The position numbers and the translations under genes are program-made. The notes beneath the pieces were generated by a model. The model saw nothing but the letters and a program-made list of their open reading frames with translations. It did not search any database and had not been told where the DNA came from. Shown here piece by piece: positions 10,154-20,620 of a DNA stretch of 64,000 nt. The stretch is from Diphasiastrum complanatum (taxonomy: Eukaryota; Streptophyta; Lycopodiopsida; Lycopodiales; Lycopodiaceae): positions 9,722,274 to 9,786,273 of the forward strand of contig CM055106.1 in assembly GCA_029204225.1 (NCBI GenBank), written 5' to 3'. Numbering within the stretch: the first letter of the stretch is position 1; every line of letters begins with the position of its first letter.

Positions 10154-11036
10154 TTGTCATTACTAGAATTTCTCATAAAGAAAATATTTTCATCTGGTTC
10201 ACAGTTCTTGGAGCACAATGAGAGATTAACATCTTCCAATTATGCAATGTGGAAGATTAGAATAGAATCATTATTGACTCTACAAGATGTAATGAACATT
10301 GTGAGTGGAGCTGAAGAAGAACCTGCATCACCTAATGAAGCTGCAACATTCAACAAAAGAACTAGAATTGCCCTTCATTTAATAAAAATGAAGTGTCAAG
10401 GGAGATCAGTACATACACCACTGCCAAGGAGGCTTGGGACACTCTAAAGACAATCTATGAAATTAAGAATACTTCTAGAATTCTTACACTTAGAAACCAA
10501 ATCTTTCTAAGTTATCAGAGAGTAGAAGAGAGTGATTCATCATAAGTAATGAGAGTAAATGATCTTCATCAAGAGTTAGTTGGTATTGGAGATGCTCTTA
10601 AGAACACTGAACTTGTTCAAGTAGTCCTTAATGGACTTAGAGATGAGTATGACAATATTGTGCAGACTTATGCTGTCAGGGAGGAACTTCCATCCTTGGA
10701 GACATTGCAAGGCGTTCTCATTGCTGAAGAAAGCAGCCAAGGTAACAAGATGCTGAGGATCAACAGACTTTCATTGAAAGATGGTGGAGATGACAAAGCA
10801 CTCTTCATCAGAGACAAGTCAAGAGGCAAGGGCAAAGGTCAACAACACTTCAAGAAGGACAAAGCCAAAGAAGGTGGTGAGGATCAATCCTCACAAGATG
10901 CAACATCCAATGGCAAGAAGAAGCTGTCAAAGATCAAGTGTTTTTTCTGTGGCAAAAAAGGCCACTATGCATCAAACTGTTTCAAGAAGAAGAACCAATC
11001 TAAGCAAGCTAATCTTACTAATGAGGATGAGTGTGT
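10154..11036 (+). pseudogene. Copia gag with zinc knuckle
   Basis: The first frame contains NYAMWKIRIESLLTLQDVMN, the hallmark N-terminal motif of copia gag. Near 10395 the reading shifts to EVSREISTYTTAKEAWDTLK, and a TAA occurs near 10545. From 10549 the gag core follows (VNDLHQELVGIGDALKNTEL, LNGLRDEYDNIVQTYAV) with one knuckle, CFFCGKKGHYASNC (CX2CX4HX4C), at about 10942-10983. The knuckle binds genomic RNA. Instead of leading into protease and integrase, the sequence jumps at about 11036 straight into reverse transcriptase. Confidence 0.85.
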
Positions 11037-12348
11037 CAGCTTGATGTTTCTAATGCCTTTCTCAATGGTTACCTTGAGGAGGAGATTTACATGGAGCAAC
11101 CTCCCGGTTTGTAAAAGAAGGTGAAGAATCAAAAGTTTGTTTTTTGCTCAAAAGCCTCTATGGACTGAAACAAGCACCAAGGTCTTGGTATGCAAGGCTC
11201 AACTCCTATCTCATATCACTCAGATTTTGTCTTAGTGAATATGACCCCTCTTTGTTTATTAAGTTTGTAGATAATTTTGTATCCATTCTTCTCATCTATG
11301 TAGATGATATCATTCTTTGTGGAAATAATGAGAAGCTAGTTGAAAAAACTAAGCATGCACTTGGTATTGAATTTAAGATGTAGGACTTAGGAGTTCTTCA
11401 CTATATTTTAGGCCTTGAAATTGACTTTTGGAAAGGTCATGTCTTCATTAGTCAAAGTAGATATGCACTTTCCATGCTCAAGAAATTCCAAATGGAAAAC
11501 TATAAAGGCATAGATACACCAATGGAGCACATTGTAAAAGTTCCTATAAAAGATGATGAAAAATCCTTTGTGGACATCACTCTTTATAGGAGTCTTATTG
11601 GCCCACTTATATGGTTAACAGTGACTAGGCCTTATCTAAGCTTTAGTGTGCATAAGCTAAGTCAACACATGCAGGATCCAAAGATATATCACTAGAAATT
11701 GGCTAAAAGAATCTTGAGGTATATATCTTCTACCTTGGATTATGGATTGTTCTACAAAGGAGAAGATCTGATTACTTTTTCATATTCAAATTTTGCAGGA
11801 GACAGGTTGGATAGAAAAATTCACAAGTGCTTACCCAATATTCTAGGAGAGAATCTAGTTTCTTGGCTATCAAAGAAGCAAGCAACTATATCCTTATCAT
11901 CCTGTGAAGCTGAATACAAATCTCTTACAACCACAACAAAGGAGGTTTTATGGATCAAAAGCTACTTTTGGAGCTAAAGTGTTATGAAGATGAAGACCTT
12001 CCAATTATCAAGAATGATAACATCTCGGCTCAGGCTCTTGCAAACAATCTTGTATTCCATGCAAGGAGCAAACACATCGAGGTAGCTCATCATTTTGTAA
12101 GAGAAAAAGTCATTGGGAGAGAGATCTTATTGGAGCATGTTGGATCTTCAAATTGTGTTGCAGATCTTCTCACCAAGCCATCACTCAAGAATATCTTTAT
12201 CAAGATGAGGTCTAACCTTGGCCTAATTTCAAAGTCTATGTTGGATAGGAACATATATTTTAAGGAGGAGTGTAAAATAATATCTTCCTATCTCGAGTTT
12301 TGGGGCCATCCCTATGTTATGTCCATTATAAACTTTGTTTGTACATAA
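11037..12348 (+). pseudogene. Copia reverse transcriptase / RNase H (N-terminus deleted)
   Basis: The frame starting at 11037 reads [20 protein letters not shown], an internal RT motif, so the N-terminal fingers are missing. A lost T at about 11108 causes a frameshift. The next frame has SLYGLKQAPRSWYARLN and YVDDIILCGN (YVDD catalytic motif, about 11300). Stops occur at 11381-11383 and near 11695. RNase H follows with [36 protein letters not shown] and a final segment (HARSKHIEVAHHFVREKV, VADLLTKP) in another frame up to 12348. The family is the same as the RT at 62832-63947. It is dead because of deletion, frameshifts and stops. Confidence 0.88.
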
Positions 12349-12539
12349 AGGTATGTGAATTGAGCACATAACCTTCTAGAATAGGTCGAGTTTGAGTTAG
12401 GTAGATTCAAATTTGATGTCATGCAGTAGTTTAGATAACATGCAATGATGTTCAGTGTGCATGCAAGCCACATGCAATCAGTGCATGCAATATGCAAAGT
12501 GGTTTTAATGATCTACACATGTCTAGGCAAGTTTGAGAG
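12349..12539 (+). other. 3' region of the copia element with CATGCA cluster and LTR stub
   Basis: Five CATGCA (RY) hexamers lie at 12420, 12439, 12460, 12471 and 12484. At 12520-12539 TGTCTAGGCAAGTTTGAGAG matches the start of the 5' LTR (8976), after which similarity stops. This may be a 3' LTR cut to about 20 bp. No polypurine tract precedes it, so the boundary is uncertain. Confidence 0.4.
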
Positions 12540-14117
12540 CTCCATGCCACCTACCTCCAAGTAGGCATGACTCATCCCTAGGTCATCACACATGATGCAC
12601 CAGCTGAAGAACATCGTCCATACTATCAAATGACATGTCATATCTGAGTAACTATAGCATCTCCCTGAGTGCCACCCCAATGGACTCGTCATCCACATAC
12701 TATGCTCATCTGATGTCTCCGATCCTGATCACCATCCTACTAGACAAGCCAAACTCCAAAGCATCACCTGCTCCACCTGGCTCCTAGCATCTGCTCGCTC
12801 TCCCTGGCTATGTGCCACCCGACACCATGCCAACGCCAGCATATTCCTGAGTCGCCGCTCACGGGATCCCGAGACTACTGTCTCCCTGATCATACTGAGG
12901 TATATGGCTCCGAGTGACTCCCTCTAGGCTTATCCCTGATCTCACCACTTGAGAATATGCACCATGAAAATTCCAACACCTGTGCTAAGCCTAGACTCCT
13001 GCAAATACAGCCAAATGCATGAAAGCTATAGATAGCTTATCCACGCTTGTGATGGTAGATGTCTCTCCATCGATGCCAATGTCCAAAACTGGCCCCATGC
13101 TGTAATGCCATCCTGTACTCCCAAATGAGCACACCATGAAGTCCTCGCCATCACTATCCCCTGTAGTAGATCGCTAGCAAAACACCCATCATAGTGTTTG
13201 CCTTTCGATCACACCCCGTGCGATTTCCATCAGCTCTCCAACCTAGAGCTGGCTCTCAAAGCTTCACGCTTTGTCCATTTGCATTTGTAGTGTCCTGATT
13301 CTATCATGAATCCCACCTGTAAGTCCTGTCCAATCCAAAGACTCAAGTCCAATATGAAATAGCTACCCCCTGATGATCATCCCATGTCATCCTGCAGTGT
13401 TATCCCTACCAGGTATTCCAATGCCATCCTTGATCACAAAGATCTGAACATCTACCCTGTAGTGCCCACCTGTATTCCCCCAAGCTAGCTCCAAGCTGCT
13501 CCTGTGAATGGTTCCAAACCACTCCCTGAGAATACACTAAGATGTGAACTCCAAAGCCATCATCAAGTAACTCACATGACTGTGCATGCCAATATCCCTC
13601 CAAGTGAACCTGTGAGATCTTCCATGGCCCAAACCAAACGATCTACACCATGTCATCACTGAAATCTGCATCCCTGATGCAATATTGATATGGCAAATTG
13701 ACTTGACTTATCCAAATTGGCAGTTGAAGTGTATCTCCTGATGACAAACCTGATACACTGCTCCACAGCTACAATGGCTTAATCAAAATTGACTTACCAA
13801 CTGCAAAACCACAAAATCATCACACTCACCACTCACCAAGAGCATCCAAGGTGTGATTATCGACCCGTTCTTTATCCTCTGCATGTCCCACACACAGCTC
13901 GTCCAATGCAAGTCTGCTATCTTGCCCAATGGCTTCCAATTGGCACCACCTTCCACTTTCATCACCCATGACTGCCAATATGTGTGTACCTTCAAGCTAG
14001 TCCATATTTCCCTCCGAACGAGAAATTTCCAAGCTACAGATGCGTGTCTCAATGCAGCTATCACCTGACTCGACAATGCCACTGCCGATCATACCTGTGA
14101 GAGCGTTCCCCCAAAAC
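12540..14117. other. No gene recognised
   Basis: Rich in CATC, CCTG and CCAA words, this stretch has no frame longer than 100 codons and no known motif. It is probably part of an old element whose 3' LTR starts at 14638. Confidence 0.35.
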
Positions 14118-14510
14118 GCCACTTGACGTTGGTTGGTTCAAACCCCAAAAGTTGAACCTGATCACAATAATTTTTCACCTGTAACCGGCATACCATGCCT
14201 ACCTCTCACTTGTGATTGCTTGCCCTCTTAAAATTGTCGCCAATGATGAGTAGTCACATAGCCAAATTGCACTTCCTTTGCCAAAATTGGTTTTCTCCAC
14301 ACAATTTCGCTACCGTTTGCCCCCATACTGCATTTACCACTTCCAAACATCTTGTTACCCTGTCAGGAGTAAGTAATAATGATTTCGAAGTGATTATGCC
14401 TCAATGTACGCCCTGTAGCAGGTTTCACCTGTCAAAAATTGCCCCGAATTTGGCCCTACGGTATCCAAATAGCAAATGTAGCCCATCACTAGGTCACCCA
14501 CACTCCGCTC
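14118..14510. repeat. Dispersed repeat R1, copy 1
   Basis: This stretch matches 39470-39862 over about 390 bp in the same orientation. Shared runs include GATTGCTTGCCCTCT, CCAATGATGAGTAGTC, AGTAAGTAATAATGATTTC and AATTTGGCCCT. No coding motif is visible. Confidence 0.75.
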
Positions 14511-14637
14511 GATATTTGTAATGAGGCCATAATTTTTTGGATGACACATCCTCAATCATGACTACTTAACCAAGGCGATCAAGCTGATCAGACAAGCGTC
14601 TTCATTTTTTAGGACAAAAATGTTTAAGTAAGGGGAG
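14511..14637 (+). other. 3' end of a Ty3-like element with polypurine tract
   Basis: The sequence AGGACAAAAATGTTTAAGTA followed by AGGGGAGTG lies directly before an LTR start (14638). The purine tract AAGGGGAG is the site priming plus-strand synthesis. The layout is typical of plant Ty3 elements. Confidence 0.65.
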
Positions 14638-14850
14638 TGTCATGTACTTTTAGTGCATTCATGCTTATATATGCAAGATAATATCCATGTAAGCTTTGTA
14701 GGCCCAAAAGGAGCTATTAGCTATAAGAACAAGGCAGTTCTCTCTTTAGGCCCTCCAAAGTAATTAATAAGGATAATAGACCAACAAGGGCCCAATGTGG
14801 TTTTAATAATACTTAGCAAGGGCTAACTATCCCTGCAAACTATGCAACAC
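14638..14850 (+). mobile_element. Ty3-type LTR copy A (truncated 3' LTR)
   Basis: It begins TGTCATGTACTTTTAG and shares AAGCTTTGTAGGC, AGGAGCTATTAGC and AATTAATAAGGATAATAG with the LTR copies at 41208 and 49717. Only about the first 213 bp remain. The copia integrase debris at 14860 follows directly. Confidence 0.8.
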
Positions 14851-14859
14851 TTAGTGTAT

Positions 14860-15502
14860 TTTGGCAGATTGTTCAAAAAGTAATGTAAATCTGCAGACTT
14901 GTTCTAAATGCAAGTTTGTGGAAGTCTTTGAAGATGGCCAAGTCTTCAATGACACTAAAGTTGGAAGAATCCATTTTATGTAAAATAGGATGAAATGATA
15001 TAGCATCGTTTATGGATGATTGTTTAAAATCATAGTATGTATGTTCTTGAAATATTACATCCCTAGAGACAAATACTACATTGGTGGATGGATCATAAAC
15101 TTTATGAGCTTTATGCTCATTAGGATAGCCAATGAAAATACATTTATTTGTCCTAGGATCTAGCTTCTTCCTAAGCTATTTAGGAATGTGAACAAAACAT
15201 ATATAACCAAAGATTTTTAAATGGTTGACACTAGGCTTGTGTCCATGCCAAACTTCATAAGGAGTTTTGTTGTTGACGGCTTTGGTGTTGGATCTGTTCT
15301 ACATGTAACAGGCTGCGCAATAGCTTCTGTCTAGAACTTCGCAAGTAGGTGTGCTTCATGTAACATGGATCTGGCTGAGTTGAGAAGAGTTTGATTCTTC
15401 CTTTCCGCAATCCCGTTCTGTTGAGGTGAATAGGAAGTGGATAGGAAGTGGTGAACTGTCTTCTAATACCATGTTAGAGATGTATTCGCCGCCACCAACA
15501 GT
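14860..15502 (-). pseudogene. Copia integrase C-terminal part (minus strand)
   Basis: Read on the minus strand this gives SPQQNGIAERKNQT (about 15395-15435; catalytic Glu), VNNKTPYEVWHGHKPSVNHL (about 15230-15280), KCIFIGYPNEHKAHKVYDPS and VVFVSRDVIFQEH (about 15065-15090). These are the usual motifs of the copia integrase core end and C-terminal region. It continues the gag-integrase fusion at 15503-15883 with frame breaks. RT and RNase H are missing; the element ends against the Ty3 LTR at 14850. Confidence 0.8.
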
Positions 15503-15883
15503 TCAGAGTACCTTTGTAGGTGTTTGTGTCTCAGCCATGGCCTTGAATCTCTTGAAGCATTCAAAGGCTTCAGATTTTTGTTTAATGAACATGATTGTAG
15601 ACCATCTAGAATAATCATTTATGAAAGTGATAAAATAGATTGCATCTCCTAAGGACGGAGTTGGCATTGGACCACAAAGATCGTTATGTACAAGATCCAA
15701 TACTTTTCTATGGGACACTTTAGTGTTCTCTTCATTCGGCGGTCTTCTGTCATCACCTGTGACGACATCCCACAGTTCCTTCTCTATCAATATGTTTTTC
15801 ATTTTGAATTCCCACACTGCATAGTTGAAAATCCTGTCCAATTTGTTATTTTCACTCAAAATGGACTCTCCCATGTTTGTCAT
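15503..15883 (-). pseudogene. Copia gag N-terminus fused to integrase core
   Basis: One open frame of 126 codons starts MTNMGESILSENNKLDRIFN and has the gag motif YAVWEFKMKNILIEKELWDV and PPNEENTKV. It then switches at about 15710-15725 to integrase core sequence (VLDLVHNDLCGPM, ITFINDYSRWS, FKAMAETQT). In the related complete element at 33370-39397 these two parts lie about 1.3 kb apart, so gag C-terminus, protease and the integrase zinc domain have been deleted in frame. The first catalytic Asp (HNDLCGPM) is kept here, whereas the larger element has Asn. Confidence 0.85.
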
Positions 15884-17199
15884 CCCAAAACTGCCTAAAA
15901 CTACAACCGTGAGTTAAAAGAGGTGTTTTAAGTACAATGGCGACGTTAGTAACTTATTTTGATGACCTGCTAAAATTTCACACCAAGGCATCCGATCGCT
16001 TAGGTGACATTTTGCAAGAAAAGTCACTTTCCAAACATGAAATGCTTTTTACCTCACACTCCTGACTACCCGCTCTCTGAAAGGGGCAAAAGAGATTTGA
16101 TGTCCACTGAGCATGTTTTCCACTGCCATCACTCTGTTTTGCTGTACCGTACTTGTAGGTACAGTCTGGGTGCCCTTCGTTTGGAGTCCGTAGCCCTTCA
16201 TTTGGTCCAAAATGGCTAAAGAAAGTGAAAATAAGGGCTTTTTTTGTTTTTGAATTTTTTTCTTCTTTTTGAGATAACTTCAAACTTCAAGGACTTTGGG
16301 ACCCAACTTCTATTTCATTCTGAAAATTTTTAAATAAAATTGCAACGTGAATTGTACTACAAGCCCTTTTTTTGACACTTGAATTTGACCCAAGCAGATT
16401 CAATGGTTTGAAGTAGGTCGTCGATCTTAATCCTCTTCCATCTTAGCCATTGATGAATGTAACCCCGACCTTACGATTTACAAAAAATCTGTGCACTGAG
16501 GAGGGTTCTTCGAACCACCTGGCACTTCAATACACAGAGTAGTTGGAGCTCTTAGAGATGCATGAATCTGTCCGCGAACTCCTTTCTTCTTTCTTGCTTC
16601 TAAGCTTCTTGTTGGCTATGGTGGAAAGGGTATGGCCGCCCCGCCCTATACAGTCTGACCTAGCGCTCTGTCTATAGCACGGCTGCCCACAGCCTCCTGG
16701 CTGTTGCTCACCTTCCTTAGGGCGCCCATAGTTATGAATTTACAACAACAAAAAGCATTGAGTATGGTGTGAAATCAACCACTTTCTAGCCCAAAACACT
16801 TGTCAGGAATTTTTCAAAGCTTGATAGCAAGTTTTCTCCTTTTGATAGTGGGTTCTTTTTAAACACCTTCCACTACTACTGAGGTTGCCCCACAACTAGC
16901 TATATTTTGCTTCAAATTGTCTGTCAATCAGTCGAGAATTGATTGTGCACCGATCACAGACGCCAAGCAGCCTTCCTAAGGAATTTCAGAATTCCATTTG
17001 GCCAAAATTCCGATCCAGTCGACAACTCTTGTCTCTGAATCCATTCACAGCTCCGAGTTTGGCAAGCCTCCATATGCTAGAAACTGTGCACCGTGCTTCA
17101 CTTCACTTTCTACCCGCCGTAAACCCCGAACTTTCGAAAAAACTATTCTCCCAAAGTTCTCTTCAACGACTACACTATACTGTGTACAATCCCTGTACG
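15884..17199 (-). other. Leader of the minus-strand copia element
   Basis: This region matches the leader at 37860-39111 in several blocks. Examples are TGCCCTTCGTTTG (16160s), GACAACTCTTGTCTCTGAAT (17020s) and TGTACAATCCCTGTAC just before the primer site. It shows that this remnant and the element at 33370-39397 are one family. No coding capacity is visible. Confidence 0.7.
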
Positions 17200-17211
17200 G
17201 CTCTGATACCA
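17200..17211 (-). promoter_or_regulatory. Primer-binding site (minus strand)
   Basis: GCTCTGATACCA on the plus strand is the complement of TGGTATCAGAGC. It abuts the LTR remnant starting at 17212. Confidence 0.85.
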
Positions 17212-17285
17212 ACTTAAAATTCGCTCTAAAGAGGATTACAAATCATGCAACACAGTAACATAGACAGAAAGCGCTCTCCACCTTG
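17212..17285 (-). mobile_element. 5' LTR remnant of the minus-strand copia
   Basis: The first 70 or so bases (ACTTAAAATT..., CATGCAACACAGTAACATAG, CTCTCC) match the LTRs at 33370 and 39124. Similarity stops after CTCTCC, so the rest of the LTR has been lost or replaced. Confidence 0.65.
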
Positions 17286-17764
17286 AACTCAAAAAGACTT
17301 GGGAAAATGAATTCTACACAATCTATTCAATTTAGAAGCTTGGATTTGACTCTTGGAAGTGCCAATGCCTTCCTATGGTGTTTAGAATGGTTTTAGTTTT
17401 ACTTTTGAACTAAAAAAACATAAGACTCAAACTCACTTTCAATGATTTGGAGGTTAAGCTTCTAACACCTTTCAATCATCAAATCTATAATGGAAACAAT
17501 GGATTTTCATAAGCATATCACTAGTTTCACGCTTTACAACTTGTTTTGAAGCTCAAATATTGAAAAAACACAAAGTTTTGGTGAAAGTACAACTCCAGCA
17601 GCCTCTCATACATGTGAGAAGTACATCTGAACTTTACACACTAATCTGAACCTCAACATCACAAGTAAACTATTAGTAAAGGTCGCCCTCCTTCAAAATG
17701 AATCTAGCATCAATGCTTTCACCAAAATGAAGATTTTTGGATCATCAACTAGGCTCTTTGACTT
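17286..17764 (-). other. Leader-like sequence of another minus-strand element
   Basis: This non-coding sequence lies downstream (on the minus strand) of the primer site at 17765-17777. No recognised motif. Confidence 0.4.
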
Positions 17765-18149
17765 GGCTTTGATACCATGTCAAATTTCAGAGTAAAGGAC
17801 TGAATTTGGTCTACAAATGATCACAAAGAGTGATTGGTAGCTTGGGATCTTGATCTATATCAAGACTAGCTTCCAAATCTAGCTTCTACTTGACAATCTT
17901 TGTGATTCCAAGCAAGAACAATCAAATAACGATGACCCACGACTTCACACATGTGAAGTACAACTACTGTATGGCCTGATAATAGAAAAATAGTTTATTA
18001 AACATTTACTAAGAATTCATCCACAAAGAAAGTGCTTAAGAGAGTGAAAACACCAAGATTGCTTCACAAACAAATGTTTCTCATCATTAGCTCAACAAAA
18101 TGAATCCATCATGGATCAAGTACATAATCATTAATGACAGCTGATATCT
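17765..18149 (-). mobile_element. Primer site and LTR end of a minus-strand element
   Basis: On the minus strand AAATTTGACA is followed by TGGTATCAAAGCC (17777-17765), an initiator-Met primer site with one change from TGGTATCAGAGCC. The LTR would extend from 17778 towards higher coordinates and abuts the gag remnant near 18150. Its far end and a second LTR were not identified. Confidence 0.5.
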
Positions 18150-19280
18150 TTACAAAGCGAATGTTGAAGGATCCCTTAGTTCTGCAAACTCTGCAGCCCT
18201 CATTCTGAAGTAAAGGATCCTCTTTTTCTGACACAACAACCAGTGACATGAGAGGAGGTTGGTTCGTACGACTTGTGGAGTAAGGTGCGTCGCATCATCA
18301 TCAGCGTCTTGCGGTTGTTTCTGGAATTCATCTAGGAGTTTGATTTGCTCAGTAGGATTAGGATAGATTAATGGAGTGGAGTTCTCACTGGGTATGGCCG
18401 GTAGATCATTAGGTCGTCTATCTGTTTTTTGACTAGCTGCTCTTTGAGCTCTATATAGCTGGTAAGGTCTGGACCTGAATTGAACAAACTGGAACAGAAG
18501 GTTTAGGTCGATTTGGGTAGTCTTCCGTATGGTGCTCGATTCCACAGTTATCACATAGGGGTGGGAATTTGAGCTTGTCAGGACAATGGATGCTAGGGTG
18601 TCGGCCAGCACAAACGAAACAACCCCTCAAGGCAGGCATGGGTTGTGCCACATAACTTGTGGAGTGACATAGTATGGCTGGTTTGGATCATAAGTGACAG
18701 TGTTGGCATCATATTGGTATGTCGGGTCCACTTGGTAACTAGCATCTGGAGTTTCTCCAACGTAATATGTAGCTGGATCAACATAGTGGACATGTGCTTG
18801 TGGCTGAGGTTAATTTACGACATAAGGAGTTAGTTGGTTTAAGTTCTCATCAGATAGATTTAGGTAAACATACCAGGAAGAGTTTGGTAGCCATTTTTTT
18901 TGTTATTTTCTCATCAACGCATTCAACTTTGAGGTGCTTAAAGTGCTCAATGTAGGTGCATACAGATTCGTCCCTTCTCATCTTGATATGAGATAGTTGA
19001 ATGAAAGGGTTTTGGGTCAATTTGGAAGGTTTGAATCGTTTGGTCAGGGCGGTGGTAAGGGTTTCTAGGAAACTTTATTAGATTCTTCGAGATTAAGATA
19101 CCATTCCTTAGCGTCACCGAGTAATATCATAGAAAAAAGACGTAATTTTTCATTCTCAGAAGTATCACCATAGAATTCACAAGTGTTTTCAAAATCTTGG
19201 AAGAATCTGATTGGGTCAAATCCTCCATCATATTTTGGTGCATCGATCCTAGGAATTCGTCGTTCGATTCGTAGAGCAGG
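18150..19280 (-). pseudogene. Ty3-like gag, main part (minus strand)
   Basis: Reading from 19280 downward the frame gives PALRIERRIPRIDAPKYDGG, FDPIRFFQDFENTCEFYGDT and LFSMILLGDAKEWYLNLEES, a typical Retrotrans_gag domain. It continues in a shifted frame with HIKMRRDESVCTYIEHFKHL and KKMATKLFLVCLP. After a Pro/Tyr-rich linker (YVGETPDASYQVDPTYQYD) come two zinc knuckles, CFVCAGRHPSIHC and CDNCGIEHHTEDY (18520-18625). Frameshifts and stops occur from about 19080 on. The first eight codons lie 5.2 kb away at 24503-24526, separated by the young element inserted at 19286-24502. Protease and RT are absent; the tail meets an LTR at 18150. Confidence 0.85.
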
Positions 19281-19285
19281 GACAC
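19281..19285. repeat. Target-site duplication, left copy
   Basis: GACAC directly precedes the 5' LTR and reappears directly after the 3' LTR at 24503-24507. A 5-bp duplication is the expected footprint of LTR retrotransposon integration. Confidence 0.92.
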
Positions 19286-20530
19286 TGTTGTAAAGCTACC
19301 TTTACAAGCTTTACTTGCGGCGCCATCGGCGCCAGCTATGTCCCCGGCGCCAGCAGCGCCCCTGCTGCTCCCGGCGCCAACGGCGCCGGCGCCGCTCCCG
19401 GCGCCACTGTGACCAGAATCCAGCCGGCGCCAAGTTCCTATGGCTGAAAATCTTTGATCGGTTCTAGCGAAGTCCAGAGAGCTCAGATCGATGTGCAATC
19501 ACCTCACACGATCTAGGCATGATTGAAGGAAGCCTGGGGATCAATAAAATCTAGAGAGAGAAAATGACTTTCTAGAAAGAGAAAATCCTAGAGAGAGAAA
19601 AACGTGCTTTACCAGCTTGGGTAGAGTGCTTGGTATGAGGGGGGGTGCCGAATCACACCAATACTATAGGGGAGTGCGGGTTGCGACTCAGGGCGAGCTC
19701 CAACCAAGTCTCAGCCTCCCTTGCTGGAATGTTGTCATGGCTCTCGCCTTGGCATGCTAGCGCCCCGGAGACTAGGGTCGGTCACACACTTGAAATGTAA
19801 CCTTCTCAGATTTATCAATAAAGTGGGATTTTCCTCAAACTGACTCTGATTACCTTCTGGGTTTCAGTGTTCGGTAAAAGCGCCAGTTGTAAGGCCGCTT
19901 TCAAAATTTTTAACTTGGCACATAGCTGAGGGTCGTATCCCGGGACGCCAGCGGTATGCCGTCGGGACCATTCGGTCCGTGGCGCCAGCGGTATGCTGTC
20001 GGGACCATTTGGTCCAAGAACTGGTTGTTTCCATATCTGTCGCGGCTTGTGGTTCTGAGTGTTCCTTGCATGAACGTGAATGGGTTAAGCTCTTGGGGAA
20101 CGGGCTCTAACCTGTCGGCTGAGTTGGATGGCTTGCTTGGGTGGATGTTACCTGTTTATGGCTGTCCAGTCTGGCGTGGCGCCAGGTTGGCTTCCAGCGC
20201 TCGTGACGAAGCTTTCAGTTGGTTAAGTCTGATGTAAGTCAGACCGCTTGCTTGGAATGGATGTTACTCGTTTGTAACGAAGCTTCGAGTTGGTTGAGTT
20301 TGATGTATGTCGGGCGGCTTGCTTGGAGGGAAGTCACCCACGTCGGGACCCCCGATCTGGCATGGCGCCAGGTTGGATCTCAATGTTGGTTTTCGGAACT
20401 TCAAGTTGGTTAAGTCTGATCGTTGTTGGCGAGTTGGCTGCTTGTATGTCAAGTGGGTTTGGATGGCAAGAGTTGAAGGCTGGGAAGCTAAGTCGTGGTT
20501 CCCGGCTCCCTTTGGGATGCCTGCGCTACA
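19286..20530 (+). mobile_element. 5' LTR of a young non-autonomous LTR element (1245 bp)
   Basis: It starts TGTTGTAAAG and ends GCGCTACA. It matches 23258-24502 at a constant offset of 3972 with no difference seen on reading the two copies side by side. Eight GGCGCC palindromes lie in its first 150 bp (about 19317-19430), with further ones near 19981, 20178 and 20364. AATAAA at 19543 and 19817 are candidate polyadenylation signals. The GC-rich start contrasts with the AT-rich surroundings. Open frames inside (for example 19956-20237) are duplicated with the LTR and show no protein motif. Confidence 0.95.
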
Positions 20531-20532
20531 TG

Positions 20533-20545
20533 TGGTATCAGAGCC
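20533..20545 (+). promoter_or_regulatory. Primer-binding site of the young element
   Basis: TGGTATCAGAGCC lies two bases after the LTR end and matches 13 nt complementary to plant initiator-Met tRNA. An intact primer site means that the RNA could be reverse transcribed if enzymes were supplied in trans. Confidence 0.93.
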
Positions 20546-20620
20546 GACTGGCCGGTCAGCTATGCGGATCTCACGGAAATGGCCACGATTTGGGGTTCAT
20601 CAAGACAACTGTTGTGCAAG

